Positions 42,605-51,178 are shown, numbered from the stretch's first letter. The stretch: DNA of 51,178 nucleotides from Cyanothece sp. BG0011 (GCF_003013815.1 NZ_PRLH01000141.1:1-51178), one strand, 5' to 3'. Translations and numbers: made by a program. The notes: generated by a model not told the origin, from the letters alone.

Positions 42605-43942
42605 ATGACCATGACCCCTTTATCAGAAGACCAAGCATTTCAACTGGGCGTTGAAGCCTATATCTTTGGTTATCCTTTAATTTTAATGGAGATTACCAAA
42701 GCAATCACAACGGCCGTCTCTTCCTCCCAAGGATTTAAAGCCCCGATTAACCAATTTGCCCACCTAAAAGCCTTTCCTGATGCTTCCTTTACAGCAGTGG
42801 TGAGTCCCAATGCAGATACTTTATATTCCTCTGCTTGGCTTGAGCTTTCGGCTGAACCCATCGTTTTGAGTGTTCCCGATACAGGAGGGCGTTACTATTT
42901 AATGCCCATGCTAGACGCTTGGACAAATATTTTTGCTTCCCCCGGTAAACGGACAACAGGGACAGAAAAAGGGAATTTTGCTATTTTACCGCCGAATTGG
43001 ACGGGAGAACTTCCTGAAGGAGTCCAAAAGATTCAATCACCAACCTCGATGGTTTGGATAATTGGACGAACACAGACGAACGGAAAAGCCGATTATGAGG
43101 CAGTTCACGCCATCCAAGACCAATATCAGCTAACACCGTTAAGTCAATGGGGTAAATCTTATCAACCGCCCACTAATGTCCCCATTGCGGGGGGAATTGA
43201 TACCCAAACCCCTCCCGTTGAACAGGTCAAAAACCTCGATGCGGCTTCCTTTTTCACTCGAATGTGTGCTTTGATGACAGCGAATCCTCCGGCGGCTCAA
43301 GATCAAGAAATAGTGAAAAAATTAGCAGAAATTGGGTTAATACCCAGTGAAAATTTTGATTTTCAAGCACTTGATCCCGTAATCATCAAAGGACTTGAGC
43401 GTAGTATTTCTGTTGCCTATGAACAAGTTGTCAAAGCCGGTCAAACCCCTAAAGCAGAGGTAAAAAATAACTGGTTAATGACTTATGACTTGGGAAGCTA
43501 CGGAACAGACTATTTACACCGTGCAGGGGTTGCCTGGGTTGGATTAGGGGCAAATGTACCCGAAGATGCCATGTATCCCTTGACACGAGTGGATGAGGAA
43601 GGCCACCCCTTGAGTGGGGAACATGATTATGTCATTCATTTTGAACCCCAAGAAATCCCCCCTGTTAATGCCTTTTGGTCGATTACGATGTACAATAACC
43701 AACAATTTTTTGTCGATAATCCTCTTAACCGTTATGCCATCGGCGATCGCGATGGTTTGAACTTTAATGACGATGGTTCTCTCGATATTTTCATCTCCCA
43801 TGAGTCTCCTGGAGAAAATAAGGAAGGGAACTGGTTGCCCTCACCCTCAGATGATTTCAATCTCATTATGAGACTATACGCCCCTAAAGCACCTGTCTTA
43901 GAGAAAATCTGGTCGCCTCCCTTAGTTAAGGGTGTTTCCTAG
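42605..43942 (+). CDS. DUF1254/DUF1214 protein
   Basis: 445 residues, no signal peptide. The N-terminal half (about 20-180) fits DUF1254 (GVEAYIFGYPLILMEIT, VVSPNADTLYSSAWLELSAEP, GRYYLMPMLDAWTNIF), and the C-terminal third fits DUF1214 (PVNAFWSITMYNNQQFFVDNPLNRYAIGDRD). These two domains often occur together in bacterial proteins of unknown function, sometimes near genes for envelope stress. The gene is followed at 54 bp by a DUF2092 protein. Confidence 0.88.
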   Translation: MTMTPLSEDQAFQLGVEAYIFGYPLILMEITKAITTAVSSSQGFKAPINQFAHLKAFPDASFTAVVSPNADTLYSSAWLELSAEPIVLSVPDTGGRYYLMPMLDAWTNIFASPGKRTTGTEKGNFAILPPNWTGELPEGVQKIQSPTSMVWIIGRTQTNGKADYEAVHAIQDQYQLTPLSQWGKSYQPPTNVPIAGGIDTQTPPVEQVKNLDAASFFTRMCALMTANPPAAQDQEIVKKLAEIGLIPSENFDFQALDPVIIKGLERSISVAYEQVVKAGQTPKAEVKNNWLMTYDLGSYGTDYLHRAGVAWVGLGANVPEDAMYPLTRVDEEGHPLSGEHDYVIHFEPQEIPPVNAFWSITMYNNQQFFVDNPLNRYAIGDRDGLNFNDDGSLDIFISHESPGENKEGNWLPSPSDDFNLIMRLYAPKAPVLEKIWSPPLVKGVS

Positions 43943-43996
43943 TCATACTTACTGAAAATTCATCAAAAATAATGAGTATAGAGAAATTGTCAAACT

Positions 43997-44800
43997 ATGT
44001 CTAGTTTATGGAAAAAATCTCTTCTTTTCTCCTTAGTCAGTGTTAGTTTACTGGCTATTCCCCAGAGAATAACCGCCCAAACAAAGAGTGAAATTGAACC
44101 TCAAGCGATCGCCTTAATCAAGTCCATGAGCGATCGCCTAACGGCTACCGATTCAATGACTTTTACTGCCGTCAGTACCTACGAAAGTCCCAGTCGCCTT
44201 GGCCCGCCTCTGATTTACACAACAATTTCTGAAGTTACAGTACAACGACCCAATCAATTAAAAGTGATTACCCCTGGAGATGGGCCAGCTAACGAATTTT
44301 ATTACGATGGTCAGACAATCACTGCCTACTCTCCTGCTGAAAATCTGGTGGCGGTGGCTGATGCGCCAGCAACCCTTGATGCTGCCTTAAAATTAGCCTA
44401 TGATTCTGCGGCCATCTATTTTCCTTTCACTGATGTCATTGTTAGCAATCCCTATCAAGATATCAGAGAAGGACTACAAATTGCCTTTGTTGTAGGTCAA
44501 TCTAGCGTGGTGGGGGGAACCACAACGGATATTGTCGCGGTGGCCAATGACAGTATTTTTGCCCAAATTTGGATCGGGGCTGAAGATAAGCTACCTCGCA
44601 TGATTCGGGCTGTCTATCGAGATGATCCTTCAAGACTACGGCATCAAGTGGAGTTTTCTGATTGGCAGCTAGATATTCCGGTTTCTGCGGGGGATTTTAC
44701 CTCTTCCGAAGCAAAAAAGGCTACCACCATTCCTTTTGCACCCCCTGAACCCCCAAATTCTACTTCCACGGATACAACATCACCCACTCAATCTGAATAG
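43997..44800 (+). CDS. Exported DUF2092 protein
   Basis: 267 residues. Signal peptide (about 1-28, hydrophobic LLFSLVSVSLLAIP, ending ITAQT). The body matches DUF2092, a lipoprotein-carrier-like fold (LolA/LppX-type half barrel): AIALIKSMSDRLTATDSMTFTAVSTYESPSR, then FYYDGQTITAYSPAENL and IFAQIWIGAEDKLPRMIRAVYRDD. The C-terminus is Pro/Thr/Ser-rich. It lies between the DUF1254 gene and the Gly-rich repeat protein (12 bp downstream), a trio seen in other bacteria too. Confidence 0.82.
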   Translation: MSSLWKKSLLFSLVSVSLLAIPQRITAQTKSEIEPQAIALIKSMSDRLTATDSMTFTAVSTYESPSRLGPPLIYTTISEVTVQRPNQLKVITPGDGPANEFYYDGQTITAYSPAENLVAVADAPATLDAALKLAYDSAAIYFPFTDVIVSNPYQDIREGLQIAFVVGQSSVVGGTTTDIVAVANDSIFAQIWIGAEDKLPRMIRAVYRDDPSRLRHQVEFSDWQLDIPVSAGDFTSSEAKKATTIPFAPPEPPNSTSTDTTSPTQSE

Positions 44801-44811
44801 GAGAATTAATA

Positions 44812-45471
44812 ATGAAAACCTTAGTGATTAGCTTGATTACGCTTCTTTCTATGACTCTTACTTGCGATCCCTCTGCTGCTTTCTTCCACGCAGGAGCTAG
44901 AGGTGGTAGAGTCTCAGGAGGCGGTGGCTCTTGGAGTGGTACTGGATTTCGAGGTGGCACCGCTTCAGGGGGCGGTGGTTCCTGGAGTGGTACCGGAGCT
45001 AGGGGTGGCACAGCCTCAGGGGGTGATGGCTCTTGGAGTGGTACCGGAGCTAGGGGTGGCACAGCCTCAGGGGGTGATGGCTCTTGGCGTGCTACGAGTC
45101 CTTATGGAACCACTGTTAACGGGGGCGTTGGGTATGGCGATTATCATGGTGGAACCTACTCTACTTATCATCCCCCTGCTGTGGTCAATCACTACGGCTC
45201 TGATTGTTATAATTGCGGTGGTTGGGCGGCGGCAGGAGCAGCCGCCGCCGGGGCAGCGATCGGAGCAGCTAGTGCCACAGCAACCAATAATTCTGCACCC
45301 GAAGAGACATCTGGAAGTGCTTATACTGTAGGGGCTATCTATCCCAGTCTTCCGTCAGGATGTGTCTCTAGTCAATCTGATGGAGAAAATTTTTATAATT
45401 GCAACGGAACTTGGTTTAGTCCAGCAGCCGGGGCTAATGGTGTTTACTATCGTGTCGTTCCTGCTCCGTAA
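44812..45471 (+). CDS. Exported Gly-rich tandem-repeat protein
   Basis: 219 residues. Signal peptide (about 1-23), then four 17-residue repeats at residues 30-97, pattern RGGTASGGxGSWSGTGA, followed by Gly/Tyr/His-rich sequence, an Ala-rich hydrophobic segment (AAAGAAAAGAAIGAA) and a C-terminal region with four cysteines in DCYNCGG and SGCVSSQSDGENFYNCNGTWFSP. The end looks like a small disulfide-bonded domain. The Ala/Gly segment might be weakly membrane-active. It starts 12 bp after the DUF2092 gene and is followed by a 12-bp-stem terminator. Confidence 0.8.
   Translation: MKTLVISLITLLSMTLTCDPSAAFFHAGARGGRVSGGGGSWSGTGFRGGTASGGGGSWSGTGARGGTASGGDGSWSGTGARGGTASGGDGSWRATSPYGTTVNGGVGYGDYHGGTYSTYHPPAVVNHYGSDCYNCGGWAAAGAAAAGAAIGAASATATNNSAPEETSGSAYTVGAIYPSLPSGCVSSQSDGENFYNCNGTWFSPAAGANGVYYRVVPAP
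44899..45102 (+). repeat. Coding tandem repeat, four copies of 51 bp
   Basis: Four head-to-tail 51-bp units encode the 17-residue Gly-rich repeats of the protein above. Units 2 to 4 are nearly identical; unit 1 has diverged. Confidence 0.85.
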
Positions 45472-45500
45472 TCTTTTTTGTTTGATCAATTTTTGTAACC

Positions 45501-45538
45501 AAGTGAGTTTAACTAGCTTTCTAAGCTTAAACTCACTT
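45501..45538 (+). terminator. Terminator of the DUF1254-DUF2092-Gly-rich unit
   Basis: 12-bp perfect stem aagtgagtttaa (45501-45512) / ttaaactcactt (45527-45538) with a 14-nt loop that can itself pair, 30 bp past the Gly-rich gene stop. Confidence 0.7.
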
Positions 45539-45573
45539 TAATTATTAATCTTTTACGATTTAGCAATATTAAC

Positions 45574-47190
45574 ATGATTAATTTAACTCAAAGATTCGGA
45601 TTGACTTTAGGACTAGGAATACTATCACTGTTGCCATCTTTCCCAATTTTAGCAGCAGAAAAAATCACATTTTCTATTGCCCCATTAGGAGAATTTGATG
45701 TTTCTGTGGACAGTTTAGTAGTTTTTGCTAAAGATGGAACAATAACACCTGACTTTGCTTTCTATACTAAGCATTTCACCCCTGAAGAATTGACAAAATT
45801 CAGGGCTTTACTCAATAAATCGTTCCCTTTAAATGAAGTAGAAGCATTTGAGTTTTTTAACACCAATTTCGGCAAAGAAATTGTCAGCCAACTGAGTCGA
45901 GCAATTAAAAGTCCATCTGATCAAAGTGAACCTTTTTTACAGGGAGCTATTTTACTAGCAGCTGCCAATCCAGATGGATTGAAAATTATTAATGTTATTA
46001 AAAATTACGATAGTTCAACCGTCGCTGTTAATTTAGAAACGATTCGTAATACGATTAATGAAGCTGATCACTTATATCAATCAACAGAACGTATTTTTAA
46101 TTGGTTAGATCGTCAAATTGAAACAGACACATCAACTGCTTCTTCTGTTAACTTATCTGACTTATCTAAAGCTGGAAAAATCACCTGGACATCAGAAACC
46201 ATAACCATTCCTCGTCCTAATGAAGATCCCTTAACTATCTTCGTTTATGTACCTCAAAATCTGTCTAAACCTGCCCCGACAATCGTTATTACCCCTGGCT
46301 TAAATTCTGATTTTCAAGGTTTACGCTATGCAGCCGAACATTTAGCTTCTCATGGCTTCGCTACTGTAGGAATTGACTTTCCTGAAAGTGATACTGAAAG
46401 AATGAAAGATGCCTTAGCAGGGTTAGATACATTTCCCACTCCTAATGCTTGGATGGATCAGCCAAAAGATGTTACTTTAGCTTTAGATACCCTAGAACAA
46501 AAAATGCAATCAGATCCCAATTTTCAGGGTAAATTAGACCTTAAAAATGTCGGGATTTTGGGTCAATCTTTAGGGGGATATACCGCAACAGCAACCGGTG
46601 GGGCTAATGTTCAATGGGAGTATTTAATTAAAGAATGTGCTAAGTTGAATAATCCCGATGTAATTAACTTAAATCCCGCCTTACTTTGGCAATGTAAAGG
46701 AATAACAAATGCTCCTCCGTTGCCAGAACTTCAAGATCCAAGAATCAAAGCTGTTATTGCTATTAATCCTGTGACTAATCCCGCTTTTGGCAATCAAGGC
46801 ATTAATGAAATCTCGGTTCCAATGATGTTTATTGCTGGAAGTGCGGATATTTTTGCTCCTTCTTTACCTGAGCAAATTACTCCTTTTTCTAATGTTAATA
46901 AGGAAGATAAATATTTGATTTTAGTTCAGAATGGTACTCACTTATCCTTCTTACAAGGAACGGAGCAATTACCTGATTTTCTTGTGGGAGAAGGACAAGA
47001 TTTAGCTTATAATTATCTGAGAAGTATTAGTCTAGCCTTCTTTAATTTTTATTTGAATCAACAACAGGAATTTGAGCCTTATTTAACGGATGCTGCTGCA
47101 CAGCAAATGGGACAAAATCCTCTCCCTCTTCATTTAATTAAGTCTTTGACCCAAGAGCAATTAAATGAAGCCTTGAAACCAACTAATTAA
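45574..47190 (+). CDS. DUF1400 plus alpha/beta hydrolase, exported
   Basis: 538 residues. Signal peptide about 1-27 (LTLGLGILSLLPSFPILA). The N-terminal DUF1400 domain (about 30-180: FSIAPLGEFDVSVDSLVVFAKDG) is followed by an alpha/beta hydrolase domain from about 200: APTIVITPGLNSDFQG with oxyanion-hole Gly, and nucleophile Ser in GILGQSLGGYTATA. A candidate acid (ADIFAP) and His (NGTHLSF) are in place. Resembles the platelet-activating-factor acetylhydrolase-like lipases and esterases of cyanobacteria. Substrate unknown. Confidence 0.85.
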   Translation: MINLTQRFGLTLGLGILSLLPSFPILAAEKITFSIAPLGEFDVSVDSLVVFAKDGTITPDFAFYTKHFTPEELTKFRALLNKSFPLNEVEAFEFFNTNFGKEIVSQLSRAIKSPSDQSEPFLQGAILLAAANPDGLKIINVIKNYDSSTVAVNLETIRNTINEADHLYQSTERIFNWLDRQIETDTSTASSVNLSDLSKAGKITWTSETITIPRPNEDPLTIFVYVPQNLSKPAPTIVITPGLNSDFQGLRYAAEHLASHGFATVGIDFPESDTERMKDALAGLDTFPTPNAWMDQPKDVTLALDTLEQKMQSDPNFQGKLDLKNVGILGQSLGGYTATATGGANVQWEYLIKECAKLNNPDVINLNPALLWQCKGITNAPPLPELQDPRIKAVIAINPVTNPAFGNQGINEISVPMMFIAGSADIFAPSLPEQITPFSNVNKEDKYLILVQNGTHLSFLQGTEQLPDFLVGEGQDLAYNYLRSISLAFFNFYLNQQQEFEPYLTDAAAQQMGQNPLPLHLIKSLTQEQLNEALKPTN

Positions 47191-47222
47191 ACCTGTTTAG
47201 TCTAATACTTTTTTAAACTGAC

Positions 47223-47477
47223 ATCTTGCACGCCTTACAAAATAACTTGATGGCTAAAAAAAAGACAGTCAATGCTCAAGCAGTTACCCTTAAAATAAGA
47301 TACTTTTGCCTGTCTTGGTGAGCGTTCCCTTGCGCAGATGCGAAGGCGCGGGGTCTCACCGCTCTTGCCTCTTGCCTTTTGCCTACCCCCCCTGCCCCTA
47401 CCCCCCCTGCCCCCCTTTGAAAGGGGGGTGTGGGGGGGTGTGGGGGGGTGTGGGGGGTTTAATCGAAGGTGCAAGAT
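47223..47477. repeat. MITE-like element, family 2, copy B
   Basis: The 394-bp gap 47,191-47,584 contains an element with ends atcttgcacgcctt (47223-47236) and the inverse aaggtgcaagat (47466-47477), the same ends as the element at 38,942. Its interior carries the ccccctttgaaaggggg palindrome at about 47411-47428 and a minisatellite. The other parts of the gap are AT-rich and empty of genes. Confidence 0.7.
47385..47459. repeat. Pyrimidine/purine-strand-biased minisatellite
   Basis: Units of tgccccctacccccc-type on the left and three or four tandem ggggggtgt units on the right, joined by the palindrome at about 47411-47428. Strong C-on-one-side, G-on-the-other asymmetry; could form quadruplex or hairpin structures. 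Confidence 0.75.
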
Positions 47478-47584
47478 ATGAGTAAAAGTATGTGATACCT
47501 ATTAGAGAAACTTAAGACAAAACAATTTTGGAAAAAATTAAATTCATACTGCTTATGATTACTTTCACTTAATAAAAAACTTTT

Positions 47585-48262
47585 ATGCTAGATATATTAA
47601 CTAATTCTTATTTAATTCTTCTGCTGACTGTTATTAGTATTGTAATTGCGATTGTTAGTGAAAATACAGTGCAATTGCTATCTGTCAATCTTCTTTTTTT
47701 ACTAACGATGTCTTTAATTAGTTTGCGAGGCTTTTACAAGCACCGTCATATTTATTCTAATCGCAGCCTTCAGATTTTATTGGTCTTAATTTTAACGGCT
47801 TTAATTGCAGATTTTTTTATGTATTTTAGTTGGTTTCCTGATTTTAAAAATTTTTTTCTGATTTATACTGGGTTGATTAAAATTAGCATATTTGGATACG
47901 GTTGGCTTACTTTAGTTAAGATACTGGCACACAGGCAAACAGTGACTAACCAAACTATTGTTTTAGCAATTACTGCTTATCTTTTTATTGGAATCATTTG
48001 GTCATTCATCTATTACACGATTTGGCAGATTAATCCTCAATCTTTTCACATTGATGTTTCTAGGGAATATGAACTCAAACCCTGGAATTTAGCCATGTAT
48101 TTTAGTTTAATTACCTTAACAACAGTTGGTTATGGAGATATTTTTCCCATAGGTAAATGGGTCATGGTTTTGTCTAACTTTGAAGCCATGGCAGGGGCGA
48201 TTTATTTGACCGTAATCGTGGCTAGATTAGTGTCTTCATATAGCACCTCTGATGAGAATTAA
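47585..48262 (+). CDS. Two-pore-domain-like K+ channel (single pore loop)
   Basis: 225 residues with about six hydrophobic segments. The pore helix and filter TLTTVGYGDIF near residues 178-190 carry the potassium signature TVGYGD. No voltage-sensor arginine array is seen in the earlier helices, and no C-terminal RCK domain. So this is a leak-type or regulated K+ channel subunit of the Ion_trans_2 family. It converges on the ClC gene with only 4 bp between stops. Confidence 0.88.
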   Translation: MLDILTNSYLILLLTVISIVIAIVSENTVQLLSVNLLFLLTMSLISLRGFYKHRHIYSNRSLQILLVLILTALIADFFMYFSWFPDFKNFFLIYTGLIKISIFGYGWLTLVKILAHRQTVTNQTIVLAITAYLFIGIIWSFIYYTIWQINPQSFHIDVSREYELKPWNLAMYFSLITLTTVGYGDIFPIGKWVMVLSNFEAMAGAIYLTVIVARLVSSYSTSDEN

Positions 48263-48266
48263 AACA

Positions 48267-49634
48267 TTAACTGGATTGTTCTCCCTGAATACGTCTTAAG
48301 TTTCGCTTCAGAAGCACGCTGTAAATTGGCTCTCCCCCCAAAGCATGAGCCGTAATAGTAGAAGTTAAACAGGTCACTAACAAAGGCAAAATTAACAAAT
48401 AATTATCTGTCATCTCAATGGTTAACACAATTGCCGTCAAAGGAGCGCGCACAGTAGCAGCGACCAATGCCCCCATTCCGGCCACAGCAAAAGCATCTGG
48501 TTCGGGAAGTAGAAAAGGAAACTCAAACCAATCATGAACTTGCTGAGTAGCCCCCATACTGAAGGTCGTGGCCAGGGCAAGCATGGGTGCAAAGATACCG
48601 CCAGGGGCCCCACAACCGTAGCAGAACATCGTTAGTCCAAAACGAAGCAAAAACAGCGAAAGTAAGACATAGCCAGGTGCTTCATTTCTAAACGCCCAAA
48701 AAATTGTCTCATCACCACCTCCAATAATTGGAGGATATAACCAACTCAGGAAACCGATCGCAGCACCGACATATAAACCAGTAACCAGATAGGACAAACC
48801 TCTTTGGTTGGAAAACCAGTCAAGGGTGCGAAAGAGACACAAATTAAACACATAACCGATGATTCCTAAACAGATACCTAAGAGAGCAAAGCCTAAAAGT
48901 GAAACCAAGGGGGGTGCCTCGAATTTAGTAATCTTAATATCAGCACCTTGACCGAGGAAAACTCTTACGACAATAGTTGCCATCACTGAGGCCAGTGCCA
49001 CTGCCCGATAGGAACTAATGCGATCTTTAAAGTTAGGACGCATTTCTTCGTTAACAAACAAAATACCAGCCAGGGGTGCATTAAAAGCACTCGCCAGTCC
49101 TGCTCCTGCCCCGGCAGCCACTAGGATCTTAATCTGTTCTCCCGAACTACGAAAGTAACTGCCCACCATCTTGCCAATGCTTCCTCCCATTTGAATGGTT
49201 GGGCCTTCTCGCCCTAATACCATGCCACTACCCAGAGCTAATAGTCCCCCCAAAAACTTAACAGGGAGAACCCATTGCCAGCGTATAGGGAGAAGTCCAT
49301 CGAGAAACCCTTCAATTTGAGGAATGCCACTCCCTCCAGTTTCAGGGGCTAATCGACGCATCAACCCAAAGGCTAAATAGACCATGATGGCTGAGAGTAC
49401 GGTTGGCACTAACCAGTTTAAGACAGCATCATTTTTGACCAACTGTAGTAAATATTTTCTTCCTTGGATCACTTGAGAGACAGCTACTTGAAATAAAGTC
49501 CCCACTCCTCCTGTTAAAATACCCACTAAGGCTGCCCACAGGAGAAGCTTAATCTTGAGCTTTTGTTTTGCCTCCAACAAAGCTTGGGGCATGAGCCTCG
49601 AACTGACCTGACTAATTTTTTCTCGGTTTTCCAT
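48267..49634 (-). CDS. ClC-family chloride channel/H+ antiporter
   Basis: 455 residues, about 17-18 membrane helices expected. The three anion-site motifs are present: GSGIPQ, GREGPTIQMGG with the gating glutamate, and GGIFAPML. The internal glutamate of E. coli ClC-ec1 (in EEMRP) is conserved here as NEEMRPNF, which favours a Cl-/H+ exchanger over a pure channel. No CBS domains follow. It is alone on its strand; the 271-bp upstream region is shared with the metallo-hydrolase. Confidence 0.92.
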   Translation of the reverse strand: MENREKISQVSSRLMPQALLEAKQKLKIKLLLWAALVGILTGGVGTLFQVAVSQVIQGRKYLLQLVKNDAVLNWLVPTVLSAIMVYLAFGLMRRLAPETGGSGIPQIEGFLDGLLPIRWQWVLPVKFLGGLLALGSGMVLGREGPTIQMGGSIGKMVGSYFRSSGEQIKILVAAGAGAGLASAFNAPLAGILFVNEEMRPNFKDRISSYRAVALASVMATIVVRVFLGQGADIKITKFEAPPLVSLLGFALLGICLGIIGYVFNLCLFRTLDWFSNQRGLSYLVTGLYVGAAIGFLSWLYPPIIGGGDETIFWAFRNEAPGYVLLSLFLLRFGLTMFCYGCGAPGGIFAPMLALATTFSMGATQQVHDWFEFPFLLPEPDAFAVAGMGALVAATVRAPLTAIVLTIEMTDNYLLILPLLVTCLTSTITAHALGGEPIYSVLLKRNLRRIQGEQSS

Positions 49635-49841
49635 TCTTCAAAACAATTAGGTTAATAACTAAGGTGACGGCAACATTATGATTCAATTTGTGGCAAACTT
49701 ATAAGTAAAGTTACAATTTCCCTCAAAGACACCAAACACCTGGGAGTGTACATTACCCATAACTTTACCCCGTAGCAAAATTGCTATTCACAGAGTTAGT
49801 TAATGAGCTAACCTAGAAAGAAGTGTAATTTAAAAATGTGT

Positions 49842-49870
49842 AACCCATAGGTATATTTATCCTATGGGTT
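49842..49870 (+). promoter_or_regulatory. Perfect hairpin in the leader of the metallo-hydrolase gene
   Basis: 10-bp stem aacccatagg (49842-49851) / cctatgggtt (49861-49870) with a 9-nt loop, about 35 bp before the start codon at 49906. Could be an operator, a leader structure or part of a palindromic repeat. The position supports 49906 over the in-frame ATG at 49864, which falls inside the stem. Confidence 0.5.
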
Positions 49871-49905
49871 GCTTATTTAGCCATAAAGTGGACGATAAGG
49901 AAGGA

Positions 49906-50769
49906 ATGTCTAGCAACGGCGATCGCTTTGAGATCAAATTTTGGGGAGTTCGAGGTAGTATCCCCTGTCCCGGAACCCAAACTGTCCGTTATGGGGGGAA
50001 TACCTCCTGTGTGGAAATGCGTGTCGGTCAAGAAAGATTGATCTTTGATGGAGGAACCGGACTTCGCATCTTAGGGGAATCTTTGTTATCAGAAATGCCA
50101 GTGACGGGTCATTTATTTTTTACCCATTCCCATTGGGATCATATTCAAGGGTTTCCTTTTTTTGCTCCTGCTTTTATTCCTGGTAATAAGTTTCATATTT
50201 ATGGTTTACCAGCCCCTAATGGAGCAACCATTAAACAGCGTCTACATGATCAAATGTTACACCCTAATTTTCCAGTTCCTTTGCAAATTATGCAAGCTAA
50301 TTTGGAATTTTACGATCTTGAAGCCAGGGAAATTATTAACATTAATGATGTCACCATAGAAACGGGAAAATTAAATCATCCTGGGGAAGCTTTAGGCTAT
50401 CGGGTAACTTATCAAGATTTAACCGGGGTTTATATTACAGATACAGAACATTTTCCCAATCATTTAGATCACAATGTTCTCCATCTAGCTAGAAATGCAG
50501 AGGTATTAATTATTGATACCACTTATACGGATGAAGAATACTATGATCCAAAATCAAGTAAAGTGGGTTGGGGTCATTCGACTTGGCAAGAAGCAGTAAA
50601 AATAGCTCAGGTGGCTAATGTTAAAAAATTAGTTTTATTTCATCATGATCCTTCTCATCATGACGATTTCTTAGACAACATTAAACGACAAGTTCAACAA
50701 GTTTTTTCTAACGCTATTTTAGCGAAAGAAGGTTTAACGATTGATTTAACGCAATTTGCAAGTCATTAA
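49906..50769 (+). CDS. MBL-fold metallo-hydrolase (phosphodiesterase-like)
   Basis: 287 residues from ATG 49906, preceded by a good AAGGAAGG ribosome site. The opening KFWGVRGSIPCPG and the zinc motif HSHWDHIQG (HxHxDH) belong to a broad MBL group that includes cyclic-nucleotide phosphodiesterase-like and RNase Z-like members. Further ligands: His in LNHPGEAL, Asp in IIDTTYTDEE, His in HHDPSHHD. The complete motif contrasts with the degenerate MBL protein at 2,941. No signal peptide; cytosolic. Substrate not determined. Confidence 0.85.
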   Translation: MSSNGDRFEIKFWGVRGSIPCPGTQTVRYGGNTSCVEMRVGQERLIFDGGTGLRILGESLLSEMPVTGHLFFTHSHWDHIQGFPFFAPAFIPGNKFHIYGLPAPNGATIKQRLHDQMLHPNFPVPLQIMQANLEFYDLEAREIININDVTIETGKLNHPGEALGYRVTYQDLTGVYITDTEHFPNHLDHNVLHLARNAEVLIIDTTYTDEEYYDPKSSKVGWGHSTWQEAVKIAQVANVKKLVLFHHDPSHHDDFLDNIKRQVQQVFSNAILAKEGLTIDLTQFASH

Positions 50770-50918
50770 AGTACACTCTAGGTAATTCTAAATTCTACAT
50801 TCTTAAGTTCTACATTCTGATTGACTGTTTCAACCGTTGGTTAATAAGCTAACATAAACATAGGAAAAGGAATGACCTATCAAATCAAGCTACTGATGGG
50901 TTACATAAGGGAGAAGCA

Positions 50919-51178
50919 ATGAATTACGATGAACAATTAGAAATTCTTATTAACGAAGCCCCTCAACAAGGGGTTCCTATTCCGGTGATGGAAAAAGCTG
51001 TGGCCCCAACCCTCAAATTTTTTGCCAGTCAGCTACAACACGAAAAATATTATGTTTTACATGGCAAAAATCGCTCTTGGTTAGTGACAACCTTAAGTAA
51101 TCGTAAAAACCCCAAGGAAGAAAAGCGGGTAATTTATGCTTTTGCGACTAAGAAAGATGCTGAAACCTTTCAAGGTAT
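50919..51178 (+). CDS. Unknown soluble protein, 3' partial
   Basis: ATG at 50919 with a GGGAGAAG site before it; the frame stays open for 86 codons to the window end. Visible sequence: ILINEAPQQGVPIPVMEKAVAP, then LQHEKYYVLHGKNRSWLVTTLSNR. No signal peptide or membrane segment. It resembles a conserved cyanobacterial protein, but I do not recognise the family from this fragment. Confidence 0.7.
   Translation, partial: MNYDEQLEILINEAPQQGVPIPVMEKAVAPTLKFFASQLQHEKYYVLHGKNRSWLVTTLSNRKNPKEEKRVIYAFATKKDAETFQG

Noticed and set aside
44760-45062. Minus-strand Pro-rich repeat frame opposite the Gly-rich gene
   Set aside because: Complement of the Gly-rich coding repeat; the Pro-Pro-Leu repetition is a shadow.
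47385-47459. CRISPR-like array
   Set aside because: Units are about 10-16 bp of G/C homopolymer type with no spacers; no cas genes in the window.
47235-47474. Minus-strand 79-residue Pro/Gly-rich frame
   Set aside because: Arises from the G/C minisatellite and palindromic element, not from coding selection.

Overview
The window comes from a unicellular cyanobacterium, most likely of the Crocosphaera/Cyanothece type. The HIP1 octamer GCGATCGC appears more than twenty times, base composition is AT-rich, and several genes are cyanobacterial or photosynthesis-linked: PetP of the cytochrome b6f complex, a cytochrome cM-like protein, a CruA/CruP-like flavoprotein, DUF3285 and DUF3318. The organism assignment is inference; no marker gene fixes the species.

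Layout. 1-5.7 kb: a broken Uma2 gene, then a minus-strand series with gloA, an MscS-type channel and a tight run DUF3285-ybeY-dgkA-trpG-metal-site-degenerate MBL protein. 5.9-7.9 kb: a PmbA/TldE-like protein and a type II toxin-antitoxin pair. 8-14.6 kb: a thiol-redox island. A cysteine-dioxygenase-like cupin and a two-component system (kinase carrying a one-base frameshift) lie divergent to five genes: two exported thioredoxin-like proteins (one a predicted lipoprotein with a ten-fold Pro-Cys-Ala-Gly array), CcdA, thioredoxin reductase and a cytosolic thioredoxin. 14.6-22 kb: DUF427, Uma2, PepP, a secreted protein, a gamma-glutamyltransferase, an NHL propeller, tRNA-Ser(GGA) and cytochrome cM. 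22-34 kb: topoisomerase I, a polysaccharide/lipid export ABC pair with an epimerase, petP, a Get3/ArsA-like ATPase, a DUF1400 protein, an M50-CBS protease, DUF3318, and a STAS-sugar transferase fusion next to a frameshifted anti-sigma-type kinase. 34-51 kb: the CruA/CruP-like flavoprotein, an MFS transporter, small membrane proteins, an outer-membrane barrel with a long coiled-coil insert, a broken DUF202 gene, a DUF1254-DUF2092-Gly-rich cluster, a DUF1400 hydrolase, a K+ channel, a ClC protein, a metallo-hydrolase and a gene running off the edge.

The best candidate for an under-described system is the 10.2-14.6 kb region. It appears to be a self-contained electron route from NADPH through TrxB and a thioredoxin across the membrane via CcdA to two paralogous extracytoplasmic thioredoxin-fold proteins, with a cysteine-catabolism-like enzyme and a sensor pair beside it. 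The second candidate is the STAS-sugar transferase/anti-sigma pair, which suggests partner-switch control of exopolysaccharide priming.

Intergenic DNA holds at least two families of small palindromic, MITE-like elements (24,974-25,183 with 36,080-36,383; 38,942-39,085 with 47,223-47,477), a 112-bp tandem duplication, a separate inverted repeat and several hairpin terminators. Four genes carry single-base frameshifts (Uma2, histidine kinase, anti-sigma-like kinase, DUF202). They could be real decay, programmed slippage or sequence error, and the sequence alone cannot decide.
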